A DNA stretch of 21,615 nt from Sulfuritalea sp. (GCA_021738105.1 JAIPCS010000027.1:1-21615), one strand, 5' to 3'; counted from the stretch's first letter, positions 12,733 through 21,615 are shown. Translations and numbers: made by a program. The notes: generated by a model not told the origin, from the sequence alone.

Positions 12733-15575
12733 GTGACCCCCGACAATGGTGGAACTATCTGGGTGACGCTCCGGACGGAGTTTTCGTGGAGGGGCTTGTC
12801 CTCGTCGCCAACTATCAGCGCGACGGCCGGCCACCCGAAGAGGTGGTCATGATTGAGAAAGCGTGCGAATACGGCGCGCAGGCCGTGTTCTTTGAAGCGA
12901 GCCGCAATGGTAAGCGGTCCGTGGCGCAAGCCTTCATTTTTGTCGCCGATGGTCCTGAAAGGAATGATGAGTTTGCTGAGACACACAAGAAATTGTGGAG
13001 TTGGGGTGGTGTGCCTCTCGTCTATCGCAAGCTGCCGGGGCAGTTGCAGCTTTTCAGATGCGCTCACGGTCCCGATTTCGTGTCTTCATCTGGTGAGCTG
13101 GTGTGCAATCCGGTTCGAACCCTGTTACTTGCGTCAGAGGTTGCCGCCGATCCGTGGTGGAATGGGGAGCAACTGCGCAACGGTACATTATGGGACAACA
13201 CGGAAGCCTGCAAGGTTTTGCTTTCATCCAGCAAAACTGCGCACAAAGGGCTGATCAATGCTATCAAGGAAATCAGCGATGACCTGAACAACGAAGGTAT
13301 CTTGCCTAAGCACCTGCGTCGGAAGCTCCTGATTCTTTCGCTGCTGATCGCCTATCTGGAGCAACGCGACGTTTTCAAGGATGGCTATCTTGCACGATTC
13401 CTCCCCGGAGCTAGCAAGTTCTTTGAAGTGCTTGCAAATGGCCCTGCGCTAGTCTCTCTTCTAGAGAATCTGGAGGGCCGGTTCAACGGGCACGTCTTCA
13501 CATTCAATGACGCTGACCGCGAGCGATTGAGAGGTAGCCAACAATTAGGTCGCTTCTCCAGACTCATTGAAGGACACGAGGAAGCTGGCGGCCAACTGAC
13601 TCTGTGGCAACTCTATTCGTTCAAGGATCTGCCGGTTGAACTGATCAGTCACATCTATCAGCTGTTCGTCAAGGATGTCGACAGCTCGGTTTACACGCCA
13701 CCGTTCCTCGTACGCTTGATGCTCGAGGAATCGCTGAGTTGGGACCGTCTCGACCGTTTGCAGCGGCGTGGCGAGATCATTCTGGACCCTTCATGTGGTT
13801 CAGGTGTTTTTCTCGTCGAAGCCTATAAGCGGCTGGTGCTGCACTGGCGCAGCCGGAATCAATGGGAAAAGCCGGGAGTCGCGGTGCTGAAGGGCTTGCT
13901 GAAATACGTCCACGGAATCGACCGAGAGGAGGGAGCAATAGAGCTTGCCGCATTCAGTCTGTGCCTAGCGCTTTGCGACGCGCTGGAGCCGGAAACCATC
14001 CGGGCTACCATCAAGCTGTTTCCCCCGCTCGCTGGTAAGACTTTGCATTTGTCCTGCTTTTTTGAAGCTAAGGAGAAGAACCTAATCACCGCACCCATCG
14101 GTGTAGTCGTTGGAAACCCACCATTCACGTCGCAATTGACTACGCCAGGCGCCATACGTAGCTACGAACGATACAACGCCGGAAACGACACGCTTCCGGA
14201 CAAGCAGCTTGCCTATCTCTTCCTGCATGAGGCAATGGAGATGGTCGCGGAAGGCGGTGTGCTCAGCATGCTGCAGCAATACAACTTTCTATACAACCAG
14301 AAGTCGCTTTCATTTCGGCGCAGTTTCATTTCAAGATGGGATGTGCGGGAGATCCTCGATTTCATCTCGGTGCGTGGGCTGTTCCAGAAGGGTGAAGCCG
14401 ACACGAAAATCATCGTGATCGTTGCTGAAGCGGCGTCGGCCCCAGCTGACCGGAAAATCCTGCATGCGACATTTCGTCGCAGTGGGCGTTCCGATGCCGA
14501 GCAGGGATTCGATATCGACTATTACGACCTGCACTGGCTGCCACGGCAACTTGCCCTGAGCAATGATGCCGTTTGGCGCACTGATCTGCTTGGGGGCGGG
14601 CGCGCGTTGGGCTTGGTAGATCGGCTGAAAAACTACAGAACCTTGGGAGAGTATGCGAAGGCAAAAGGCTGGGATTTCGGTGAGGGATTCATTGAGGCTA
14701 AGAAAGGAAAGCGTCACGCGGCAAGCCATATCACAGGCAAGAAATATCTTCCGTCTAAAGCGCTTCTGGAAGGTGGATTAGATCGCAGCAAGATCACGAA
14801 TGCCAATGGTGATCTTTTCAAGACGCAGTACACCAGAAGCAGATATACGCCGCCAATGCTACTTATTCGTGAGCAGATGGATCTTCCGCACTGCCTGTGG
14901 ACGGATTTTTATCTCACCTACAGCCAGCAGATCGTTGGTTTCTGCGCGCCGGAGGAAGATCTTGCCGAGCTTCAGGAGCTAGACAGGTGGATGACCAGCG
15001 AGCGGCGCGCGCTCCAGGCACATCTTGCGTTGGTCAGTCCGCGAGTCTTTATTCAGAAGGCTACGGCACTGCAAGCCAACGACATTTTCTCCATTCTTTA
15101 CCCGGAAACAGGAAGCTTGGATCTGAGCCCCAATGAGGCAGTTCTGGTAGATGACATCGTGGACTATTTCCGGGACCTCATCCGGCTCGGAGAGGACTCC
15201 AAGGCGATGACGGAGAGCGGGCTTCCGGCGGTTCCCGCCTTCAACGATGCTTTCACGCGCCAGATCAATGCGATCTACAAGAAGGAGCCGCTGCGAGCGC
15301 TTGAACCTCAAGCTTGGCCCGGCGTCATCTGTCAGCCATTCATCTTCGGAAAGGGCAAAGTAGATTGGAGCGGCGCTGATGCATTGAGGGGGAAACTGGA
15401 TGCACTCTTTCATGAGCAACAAGGCACATCACTTCATGTCACCCGCATCGCACGTATCTACGACGGGAACTTCATTTTCCTGCTCAAGCCGGATCGCCTA
15501 CGATTCTGGATGAAATCAGTGGCATTGCGCGACGCCGATGAAACGTTGGCGGACCTCAGGATACAGGGCTTCTAA
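12729..15575 (+). CDS. N6-adenine DNA methyltransferase (Eco57I/PglX-like class)
   Basis: A large enzyme of 948 residues (950 from an in-frame ATG at 12723) that would methylate adenine using S-adenosylmethionine. Motif X/N-terminal cue VYTPPFLVRLM precedes motif I LDPSCGSGVFLVEAY (about 354-368), and motif IV is VVGNPPFTS (about 462-470), the NPPF active site of N6-adenine enzymes. The C-terminal third, with LPSKALLEGGLDRS and PHCLWTDFYLTYSQQIVGF, looks like a target-recognition region as in fused type IIG/IIL-like methylases. The N-terminal 170 residues (AVFFEASRNGKRSVAQAFIFVADG) are not assigned. I see no clear nuclease motif in them. The nuclease function is probably supplied by the next gene, which starts 12 bases after the stop. 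Confidence 0.85.
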   Translation: MSDPRQWWNYLGDAPDGVFVEGLVLVANYQRDGRPPEEVVMIEKACEYGAQAVFFEASRNGKRSVAQAFIFVADGPERNDEFAETHKKLWSWGGVPLVYRKLPGQLQLFRCAHGPDFVSSSGELVCNPVRTLLLASEVAADPWWNGEQLRNGTLWDNTEACKVLLSSSKTAHKGLINAIKEISDDLNNEGILPKHLRRKLLILSLLIAYLEQRDVFKDGYLARFLPGASKFFEVLANGPALVSLLENLEGRFNGHVFTFNDADRERLRGSQQLGRFSRLIEGHEEAGGQLTLWQLYSFKDLPVELISHIYQLFVKDVDSSVYTPPFLVRLMLEESLSWDRLDRLQRRGEIILDPSCGSGVFLVEAYKRLVLHWRSRNQWEKPGVAVLKGLLKYVHGIDREEGAIELAAFSLCLALCDALEPETIRATIKLFPPLAGKTLHLSCFFEAKEKNLITAPIGVVVGNPPFTSQLTTPGAIRSYERYNAGNDTLPDKQLAYLFLHEAMEMVAEGGVLSMLQQYNFLYNQKSLSFRRSFISRWDVREILDFISVRGLFQKGEADTKIIVIVAEAASAPADRKILHATFRRSGRSDAEQGFDIDYYDLHWLPRQLALSNDAVWRTDLLGGGRALGLVDRLKNYRTLGEYAKAKGWDFGEGFIEAKKGKRHAASHITGKKYLPSKALLEGGLDRSKITNANGDLFKTQYTRSRYTPPMLLIREQMDLPHCLWTDFYLTYSQQIVGFCAPEEDLAELQELDRWMTSERRALQAHLALVSPRVFIQKATALQANDIFSILYPETGSLDLSPNEAVLVDDIVDYFRDLIRLGEDSKAMTESGLPAVPAFNDAFTRQINAIYKKEPLRALEPQAWPGVICQPFIFGKGKVDWSGADALRGKLDALFHEQQGTSLHVTRIARIYDGNFIFLLKPDRLRFWMKSVALRDADETLADLRIQGF

Positions 15576-15586
15576 GGCGTTGCATA

Positions 15587-16306
15587 ATGCTAGCCAACTC
15601 CGCGGATCACCACGTTCAATCGGGCGCTCTCAACAAAGAGGTGCATCTCAGAGCAGCTTCGTTACACGAGCTGATTGACTTTATCGCTGACGAATTGCCG
15701 CGTTGGCGAGACCATCCAGATCGATCAAAGCAAACATCGGAAACGGCGCTTACCTCCCAGCTATGTAGCCACCTGACTACTGCCTCCCGGTTTTCACCTG
15801 GATGGGACATTCTGCAATTCAGGGTCGAGGAGCCAGATGAGTTTCAGAAAGGTCGCAAGATCGATCTCGTGGCTTCACCTTGTGGTCCGACGATCTGGAT
15901 TGAGGGGCGGCGCTGTACTCAGTTCGACACATTACTTCCCATCGAATGCAAGCGGCTTCCTACGCCAAAGGACAAAGACCGTGACGAGTGGGAGTACGTC
16001 ATCAATCGGAAGGCAACGACCGGCGGCATTCAACGTTTTAAAGCCGGAAATTACGGTGCTGTACACGGACTCGCAGCGATGATTGCCTATATCCAGGAGG
16101 ACTCGCCTGTGGTCTGGTACAGCCGCCTAAATACATGGATCAAGGAACTGGATGGCTCTGTGTATATGGGATGGACTGTCAAGGACATGCTGCACAGTGG
16201 TCCCCTCGACGCGAGGCCAAATTTGGCGACTTTTCGGTCTTCGCACTCCAGAGAAAGAGGCCTGCCTGACATCGACATACGCCACCTCTGGATTCAGATG
16301 AACTGA
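15587..16306 (+). CDS. PD-(D/E)XK nuclease, probable restriction endonuclease partner
   Basis: A protein of 239 residues with a PD-(D/E)XK arrangement: Glu52 in an early helix (QTSETALTSQL), Asp93 in KIDLVAS (91-97) and the E-x-K pair Glu120 and Lys122 in LLPIECKRLP (116-125). This is the metal-binding centre of many restriction and repair nucleases. It lies 12 bases after the methylase gene, so the two are very likely co-transcribed, and the pair probably forms a restriction-modification-like unit. The recognition sequence cannot be read from the protein. I know no characterised enzyme it clearly matches. Confidence 0.7.
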   Translation: MLANSADHHVQSGALNKEVHLRAASLHELIDFIADELPRWRDHPDRSKQTSETALTSQLCSHLTTASRFSPGWDILQFRVEEPDEFQKGRKIDLVASPCGPTIWIEGRRCTQFDTLLPIECKRLPTPKDKDRDEWEYVINRKATTGGIQRFKAGNYGAVHGLAAMIAYIQEDSPVVWYSRLNTWIKELDGSVYMGWTVKDMLHSGPLDARPNLATFRSSHSRERGLPDIDIRHLWIQMN

Positions 16307-16557
16307 TAGCCTAAAAGTTGAGATGATAATTGTGTCGGTTTCAATAGATCAATTTGTAGGTAAGAGGGGCCGGCCAATATATACAATATTTCGACAGCAT
16401 GTACCTTTATGAGAGTGATTTAGGGAAACGCTGAATAAGCCGCCCCGTGCCGGCTACCTTGAAACGTGTGCGCAGGGCATGGTGCGTTACTTCGTCGGTG
16501 AAAGTCCGATGACCAAGTCTCTTGTAACAGTAGGCCAATTTACGATAACTAGGAATT
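16307..16557. other. 251-bp gap before the STAND gene
   Basis: No gene is convincing here. The first part is AT-rich. A segment near 16430-16500 (starting agggaaacgctgaataag) is reminiscent of insertion-sequence ends and may be a decayed fragment, but no matching second end or target duplication is seen. An AGGA four to six bases before 16558 serves the next gene. Confidence 0.4.
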
Positions 16558-19500
16558 ATGGTATTTCCTAACCCGCGAAACACTGGACAGCGCGTTATAC
16601 ACTTGGATTCTGACCCCAACGATTTCGCCTGGGACTTCAGCCACGTTACGGGCCTACAATTCGAAGCGGAGATTCAACGTATCGTCCGGCAGGTGCTGCA
16701 CCCCGATGGAAATAACATCTGGGTGGTGGATACCCCGCGCACCGGCGACCGTGGCAAGGATATCGTCGTTCACTTCAAACACGGTATCTCGGTTCTGGGC
16801 ATGACCTTTGGCATGCCACGTTCGGCAGACACCGGCATGCTGTATATCGAGTGCAAGAAGAACGACGGTAATACTCTGTCACCGGGCGATATTGGTGGCA
16901 GCCTAGTGCAATTGGCAGCCGAAGGAACAATTCCTCACTATTTCCTTCTGGTGACCAATGCGACTCTAACGCCAGAGTCGCATCATAATTCCCGCGAGCG
17001 TTTCCGTTTCAACGGCACTGCCTTTCATTTGGTCGACCGGCGGCGGCTAGCCTTGGCCATTCAGGGGATTTCGTCGTTCCTACCACCCCTCGGGCCGATT
17101 GCGCTTCCGCCTGCCATTTCCGCATCACATAGTGTTTTCGATCGGGATTCCATGCGTTGCCTGCTTTCCGGCCCCGAGGACAAAGAAGGGGAGCGGGGCA
17201 ACCGCAAGGTTCTGGAGGCATTCGTATGCCTGAACAATTATTCCGACGGAACGAAGAATGTGCAACTCAGTCTGCGGTCGGACATCAACTGGTCGATCTT
17301 GTCCCCGTCGGGCGATGGTGGCGCCGAGAGCAAGGATCTGACCTTCTTCGTTCCGTCCTTCGAAACACGGACAGCGAAGCTGCGGCTCGAACAGACATCC
17401 TTCGACGGTCTGGACGGCCTGAGGCTGGGCCTGAACATCGAGGGACGCTCGCGAACCCTTGAAATCCGCGGTGATAAGCTGGAGTTTGATTTTGATCCAC
17501 CACTGTTTGGGAACGCCCACATCAATCTGGTCCACTGCATACGGGAATCAGTGTGCTCCGACCGGCCGGCCGCCTTCATCAGCCTACGCGGCGATGCCGG
17601 AACCGGAAAGAGCAAGATACTTGAATCCATAGCGGAAAACCTGCGCGGAAGCGACCGCTATTTCAAGCGAGTCGAATTGAGGCCCCGCCAGCAGGCCATC
17701 CGTCTGGGCCAAGTAATGGAAGACCTAGCGTGGGTGAACGGCGCCACGGTACCATCCCGGAACCCGAGCATTGAGGAGTTCTTCGCCTTTCTGGAACAGG
17801 TCGGCGATCACTATGCCCATTACGTGGTCTGCCTTGAGGATTTGCACCACGGCAGCACCGACTTGCTGGCCGGGTTGCGCGCCTTCAGCGACCGCAGCAC
17901 TGTGGGCCGAGTGACCATTATCGGGACTGGGCGGGTCGATGGCACCTTTCCCAACGACAATTATTTTGCATTGCTGGACCACATCGCCATCGCATCCTCG
18001 GCCGACCATGACGGCGCATCCCCATGGGTCGTCGATCTTGCCGTTGATCGGTGGTCAGATGAGGATTGCCGCAGCTTCATTGGCGCAACCGTGGTCGAGG
18101 CGCCCGGCATCGTGGTCGATCGCATCCATCAACTCAGTGAAAACACGCCGTTCGGTGCCATCCAAGCCATCGAGTACCTGCTGGACCTGAAAATCGCGCA
18201 GGTTGTCAACCGCAACACCGTAGGGATTACCAATGCCGTCGCGTTCGGCGGAAAGTTGGACATTCCCGAGGGACTGCACGACCTTATCGCGCTTCGCTGC
18301 GACCACCTGGTGTCCCTGTCCAGTGCCCGTGCCCGTATTCTTCTGGTGGCTCTTGCCGTCCTGGGAATGCAGGTCGCTTCCGAAGACGTGCGCAAGCTGG
18401 TTCACGACGGCGAGGACGACCGGGCGCTGATGGCCGCCGAACGCCAGAAATTTCTGGAAGTCTGCGACGGCCACGTTCGCTTCGTGCATGAAAACCTACA
18501 GGTATTCTTCCTACAGCGATTTGAAAGGAAAATCGATGGCGCCGAGGCGGCAGAAAAACTTCTCGCGGCGGAGGGAATCATCACCGACCGGCAACAACTG
18601 GGCCGGCTCGAAATGGCCGCCGGCCGGCCGCAGGAGGCGTTCACCCACCTAGAGCCGTTGTGGCGGCAAGGTACCCTCTGGAACAATATCAGTTCCCTCG
18701 ACATCCCGGTGGACCAATTGCCTTATTTCCGTCCGCTCATCGCGGCGGCCAAGGCCTTGGGCAAGCCCACCGGCGCCATCGCTCGGCTATGCGTGGCCGA
18801 AACCTACTGTGCGCTCCACAATGCCTCCCTGGCCGTAGCGCTGAAGACTGCCCGGGACCAGTACGCGATCCTCGACCACCTTGGTCTTTCGCCCCATGAG
18901 CGCGAGGATAACGTGCTGGAGTTGAGGCAACTGGAAGCGCACATCTTGCTGAACCTGGGCCATGTTCTTTCGGCGCAGAAGATCATGCTGGAGATCGTCG
19001 CACAGGCCGCTATGGCACCACGCGTGAGTGAGAATCACCGATTGATGTTCGACGTATTCGACCGGCTGCAGAACATCCATCATCAGCTAAATCACAAAGC
19101 ACAATTCGTGAACTTCTCGGAATTGTCGCGCAAAGAGGCGGAGGCTCTGAACGACGACAAGCTGCTATCCCTGGTCAAATCCTCGCGCGCCAAGGAATAT
19201 GTCTTCGACGCACCGGATAAGTTGCTGAGCCTGACCGAGCAGGCGACCGAATGGTCCCAGCGCCATGCCAGCCAACGGCATCTCTGTCACGCCGAGCTCA
19301 ATCTGTGCATCGCCAGAATGATGGCGGCCCCGGCCGATCTCAACAGTCTCCGCGCGCAGATCAATATCTTGAGTGGCCTACTGACCGACGCCGTGAGAAA
19401 CGCCCATTCCTTCTCCATCGCACGTGCCGAGCTAGCCTTGGCGACCGCCCATGCCCTACTGGGTCTCGACAAAGAGGAGAACCGGCGGGCGGCCGAACGT

Positions 19501-19935
19501 TATGCCCGGCTCGGCATCGAATCGTGCCTGCGGTTCGGCAACGGCTTCTTCTTTTGGCAATTGCACAACCTTCTCGCCATTACCGAGTTGCACGAGAGCG
19601 ATGCCAGTCTCGAGCGTGCATCCGGTCACTGGCAGACCGCCCTACATTACCTAGATCAGCAGGGGCTGTTGTTCCTTGGTGATCTGGACAGTTGCAGCCC
19701 CAATCTGGCTGTGATTAGTAACCTGATCCGGTTTATCTACGAGAACCAGGGGGAAGCCGATGTCAGAGCGTTGGTCCAACGCCTGCGCTCTTACGATAGC
19801 GGTCAGTCAAAATCCGCCGAGTGGTTCCAGGTCGTGCTCAAGAGCGTGCTGGATCATGGTTTGATCGGGCGGGTCAGGCCATTGCCCATTCCCTTCCGCG
19901 AACCTGCCAGCAATTACCTGCTCGCTCTGCGCTGA
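16558..19935 (+). CDS. PD-(D/E)XK-STAND NTPase with helical-repeat C-terminus (Avs-like)
   Basis: The 1125-residue protein has a layered architecture. Residues about 30-180 form an Mrr-like PD-(D/E)XK nuclease with GDRGKDIVV (63-71, Asp68) and MLYIECKK (94-101, Glu98 and Lys100). Residues about 190-315 are beta-rich, with no family assigned. A STAND/AAA-type NTPase follows with Walker A GDAGTGKS (345-352) and Walker B YVVCLEDLHH (422-431), then a winged-helix part (to about 665). Residues about 690-1125 are an all-helical, TPR-like repeat region. Antiviral STAND proteins (Avs) use the same order: effector nuclease, NTPase switch, repeat sensor that binds a phage protein and triggers DNA cutting. 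It stands alone and ends tail-to-tail with the carbamoyltransferase gene, overlapping 22 bases. Base composition is more GC-rich than in the nucleotide cluster. Its trigger is unknown. Confidence 0.75.
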   Translation: MVFPNPRNTGQRVIHLDSDPNDFAWDFSHVTGLQFEAEIQRIVRQVLHPDGNNIWVVDTPRTGDRGKDIVVHFKHGISVLGMTFGMPRSADTGMLYIECKKNDGNTLSPGDIGGSLVQLAAEGTIPHYFLLVTNATLTPESHHNSRERFRFNGTAFHLVDRRRLALAIQGISSFLPPLGPIALPPAISASHSVFDRDSMRCLLSGPEDKEGERGNRKVLEAFVCLNNYSDGTKNVQLSLRSDINWSILSPSGDGGAESKDLTFFVPSFETRTAKLRLEQTSFDGLDGLRLGLNIEGRSRTLEIRGDKLEFDFDPPLFGNAHINLVHCIRESVCSDRPAAFISLRGDAGTGKSKILESIAENLRGSDRYFKRVELRPRQQAIRLGQVMEDLAWVNGATVPSRNPSIEEFFAFLEQVGDHYAHYVVCLEDLHHGSTDLLAGLRAFSDRSTVGRVTIIGTGRVDGTFPNDNYFALLDHIAIASSADHDGASPWVVDLAVDRWSDEDCRSFIGATVVEAPGIVVDRIHQLSENTPFGAIQAIEYLLDLKIAQVVNRNTVGITNAVAFGGKLDIPEGLHDLIALRCDHLVSLSSARARILLVALAVLGMQVASEDVRKLVHDGEDDRALMAAERQKFLEVCDGHVRFVHENLQVFFLQRFERKIDGAEAAEKLLAAEGIITDRQQLGRLEMAAGRPQEAFTHLEPLWRQGTLWNNISSLDIPVDQLPYFRPLIAAAKALGKPTGAIARLCVAETYCALHNASLAVALKTARDQYAILDHLGLSPHEREDNVLELRQLEAHILLNLGHVLSAQKIMLEIVAQAAMAPRVSENHRLMFDVFDRLQNIHHQLNHKAQFVNFSELSRKEAEALNDDKLLSLVKSSRAKEYVFDAPDKLLSLTEQATEWSQRHASQRHLCHAELNLCIARMMAAPADLNSLRAQINILSGLLTDAVRNAHSFSIARAELALATAHALLGLDKEENRRAAERYARLGIESCLRFGNGFFFWQLHNLLAITELHESDASLERASGHWQTALHYLDQQGLLFLGDLDSCSPNLAVISNLIRFIYENQGEADVRALVQRLRSYDSGQSKSAEWFQVVLKSVLDHGLIGRVRPLPIPFREPASNYLLALR

Positions 19936-21581
19936 TCTCGGTCCACCAAGACGTTTTCCACCACCACGGTGTCGAGGTTGCTGCGGTGGAGGATGGACAA
20001 TGCTTCGGCCGGGGTTTCAACGATGGGCTCGCCCCGGCCGTTGAGCGAGGTGTTCATGAGTACCGGCACTCCAGTTTTCTCTCCCATGACCGTCAGCAAG
20101 CGGTGCAAGAACGGTTCGTCCTCCTGCCGGACCGCCTGGACCCGAGCCGAGCCGTCCACATGAGTTATGGCGGGGATTTTCCCTTGCCATTCTGGGCGGA
20201 CATTGGCAGTCAGCAACATGTGCGGAGAAGGCGCCGCCAGATCGAAGATGGAGAACTGATCTTCCCAACGTACCATGGGGGCTAGAGGACGGAAATCCTC
20301 GCGGTACTTGACATATTGGTTCACGTGGACATGCATATGGGCATCACCCGGATTGGCAAGGATACTGCGGTGTCCAAGCGCACGGGGGCCCATCTCGCTC
20401 CGCCCCCGGCACAATCCAACGGTCCTTCCCTTTTCCAGCCGCGCAACCATCTCGGCGATTAGCGGCTCTTCCTCGAGGACCTGTGCCTTACGCCCCCATC
20501 CCGCCGCCTCGACGGCCGCTATAGCTGCCTGCGGCCCATAAGAGGGGCCTTGATATGGCGAAACCGGTATGGGAATGGGCTTGCCCCCTGATTTCTCGCA
20601 GGCGAAATATGCAGCCCCAATGGATTGCCCGTCATCACCACAGGCGGGAACGATGTGGATGTTTTTGAAGCCGGCCTCCCGGACAATCTTGTGGTTCAGG
20701 ACGCAATTGAGGAACAGACCACCGGCAAGGCACAAGTTATCCGAAGGACAAAGATTGCGGATATGCTGACAGACGGCAACTACCATCCGCTCCACCGCAC
20801 GCTGCGCTGTCGCGGCGACATCTTTCCCGCGATCACGGATGAAGTGCCCGAACGATAGACCCGAAGCCAGCCTCAGGGCCTCCAGTTCAGCCATCATGTC
20901 GGCCATTGACAAGGGAAAATGTGGCGGTACCAGCGCAAGAGCGGGAGGCTGGAACAGTTCCTCGCCCCAGGCTGCCAAGCCCATGGTCTTGCCGCTTTGC
21001 CCCCAGTCGAAATCCAGTGCATAGGTAAATTGCTCGTACTTGCGCGCGAAGCTTATCTGCTTGGCGCGGTCCCAATCCCCCATATAGGGCATTCGAAAGA
21101 AATTGCGCCGTTCTACGCTGCTGGAAGGTAGATCTTGCCGTCGCGACCAGATGGTCACCATGCCGGCAGACGAAGCCTGATAGGCGGTCTCGGCTTCCAA
21201 TCGTCCATCTACCAGATCTCCCGCACCGTCGGCCACCAGGATGGCGGCTTCGCGGAACGGACTGGTGAAGAAAGTGGAATAGGCATGGGCGAGGTGATGG
21301 CTCATGCAGAAAACGGTGGCATCCGGCAGGTGGAACTCGGCACGGAAATCTTCGGCTAGGTTGGGGCCCAGCGTATCCATGTTCACGAAACCATAGGTAA
21401 TGCCGAAAGCGGTGATCTCTTCTAACGAACATCCCAGCGACCGCAGCAGCACATCGAGACTGCGCCGGGGAAAGGCTACGGGAACGCTGACGGTGGCGGG
21501 GACGTTCAGCGTCACGGGCGGTAGTGTTCTGAACGGTACGCGCACCCTGATCACGCAGGGTACGAGCCTGATCACGAGCAA
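19914..21581 (-). CDS. NodU/CmcH-type O-carbamoyltransferase, 5'-truncated
   Basis: Family members transfer carbamoyl from carbamoyl phosphate, through carbamoyl-AMP, to hydroxyl groups of sugars or antibiotics. Two domains are visible: a Kae1-like part with SHHLAHAYSTFF, LVADGAGD and LCLAGGLFLNCVLNHKI, PACGDDGQSIGAAY, and the YrdC-like-following C-terminal domain with RSEMGPRALGHRSILANP, YREDFRPLAPMV and LMNTSLNGRGEPIVE. Homology begins only at FPRRSLDVLLRSLG (about residue 38), so roughly the first 45-60 residues of the family, including the HDAS-type N-terminus and EERF, are missing. The first 34 codons of this open frame are antisense to the adhesin-like sequence at 21481-21615 and are probably not native. 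The substrate cannot be deduced. The gene is likely non-functional if the junction is real. Confidence 0.88.
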   Translation of the reverse strand: MLVIRLVPCVIRVRVPFRTLPPVTLNVPATVSVPVAFPRRSLDVLLRSLGCSLEEITAFGITYGFVNMDTLGPNLAEDFRAEFHLPDATVFCMSHHLAHAYSTFFTSPFREAAILVADGAGDLVDGRLEAETAYQASSAGMVTIWSRRQDLPSSSVERRNFFRMPYMGDWDRAKQISFARKYEQFTYALDFDWGQSGKTMGLAAWGEELFQPPALALVPPHFPLSMADMMAELEALRLASGLSFGHFIRDRGKDVAATAQRAVERMVVAVCQHIRNLCPSDNLCLAGGLFLNCVLNHKIVREAGFKNIHIVPACGDDGQSIGAAYFACEKSGGKPIPIPVSPYQGPSYGPQAAIAAVEAAGWGRKAQVLEEEPLIAEMVARLEKGRTVGLCRGRSEMGPRALGHRSILANPGDAHMHVHVNQYVKYREDFRPLAPMVRWEDQFSIFDLAAPSPHMLLTANVRPEWQGKIPAITHVDGSARVQAVRQEDEPFLHRLLTVMGEKTGVPVLMNTSLNGRGEPIVETPAEALSILHRSNLDTVVVENVLVDRDQRRASR

Positions 21582-21615
21582 CCTCTATCTCACGGGTACC
21601 TGGATCAATCAAGGC
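21481..21615 (+). other. Partial adhesin-like beta-repeat coding sequence at window edge
   Basis: The plus-strand frame is open to the window end and reads TLTVAGTFSVTGGS, then LNGTRTLITQGTSLITSNLY. This is Thr/Ser/Gly-rich beta-strand repeat sequence typical of filamentous adhesins and autotransporter passengers. A 10-bp direct repeat CCTGATCACG (21546-21555 and 21567-21576) gives a 21-bp, seven-residue period. No start codon or ribosome site is visible, because the frame runs backwards into the carbamoyltransferase gene at about 21480. Confidence 0.45.

Noticed and set aside
12853..15422. Many frames over 60 codons inside the methylase gene on both strands
   Set aside because: They lie within a gene with intact methylase motifs and lack ribosome sites or known domains.
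16407..16619. Minus-strand 70-codon frame and an insertion-sequence-like segment (agggaaacgctgaataag) before the STAND gene
   Set aside because: No transposase motif, paired terminal repeat or target duplication was found, so it is only mentioned as a possible decayed fragment.
1..21615. CRISPR array
   Set aside because: No regularly spaced direct repeats with unique spacers were seen; the repeats present are short and isolated.

Overview
This looks like a proteobacterial chromosomal window, most likely beta- or gammaproteobacterial. The tRNA-Gly(GCC) and tRNA-Cys(GCA) pair, Shine-Dalgarno sequences, hipBA module and codon use fit that, but no gene fixes the genus. It reads as an accessory and defence island inserted next to the tRNA pair.

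Layout. (1) 1-365: tRNA-Gly and tRNA-Cys, each followed by a hairpin terminator. (2) 477-2253: a tyrosine recombinase and a MobI-like conjugation protein, which mark the left end of an integrative element. (3) 2374-9868: the most unusual part. A plus-strand gene resembling the helical 5-hmdU-DNA-kinase / alpha-glutamyl-putrescinyl-thymine pyrophosphorylase family converges on a nine-gene minus-strand array. In transcription order the array is: 4'-phosphopantetheinyl transferase, acyl-carrier-like protein, XRE regulator, ImmA/IrrE metallopeptidase with a C-terminal chagasin-like (I42) domain, papain-like C1 peptidase, divergent thymidylate-synthase-fold protein, thymidylate-kinase-like protein, thymidylate-synthase/dUMP-hydroxymethylase-like protein, and a membrane-anchored dCTP-deaminase-fold protein lacking the expected catalytic Glu. 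Genes are close or overlapping, and a promoter covered by a 19-bp imperfect palindrome sits in front of the carrier-like gene. (4) 9995-10229: the 3' relic of a group II intron (maturase C-terminus, domains V and VI). (5) 10333-11945: a hipBA toxin-antitoxin pair with a clear promoter and operator-like repeat. (6) 12188-16306: a MerR-like regulator, a large N6-adenine DNA methylase and a PD-(D/E)XK nuclease, which look like one restriction-modification operon. (7) 16558-19935: a 1125-residue PD-(D/E)XK, STAND-type NTPase, helical-repeat protein resembling Avs antiviral sensors. (8) 19914-21615: a NodU/CmcH-type carbamoyltransferase on the minus strand whose 5' end is replaced by plus-strand adhesin-like repeat sequence, either a recombination junction or an assembly misjoin.

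Working model (inference). Region 3 combines pyrimidine nucleotide synthesis folds, a DNA-base-modification fold, a carrier protein with its activating transferase, and a protease/inhibitor pair under an XRE-ImmA switch. I do not recognise this combination as a described system. It could make a modified thymidine-type nucleotide or DNA base, or sense or deplete nucleotides during phage attack. The neighbouring hipBA, restriction-modification and STAND genes make a defence role plausible, but no function is proven by sequence alone.
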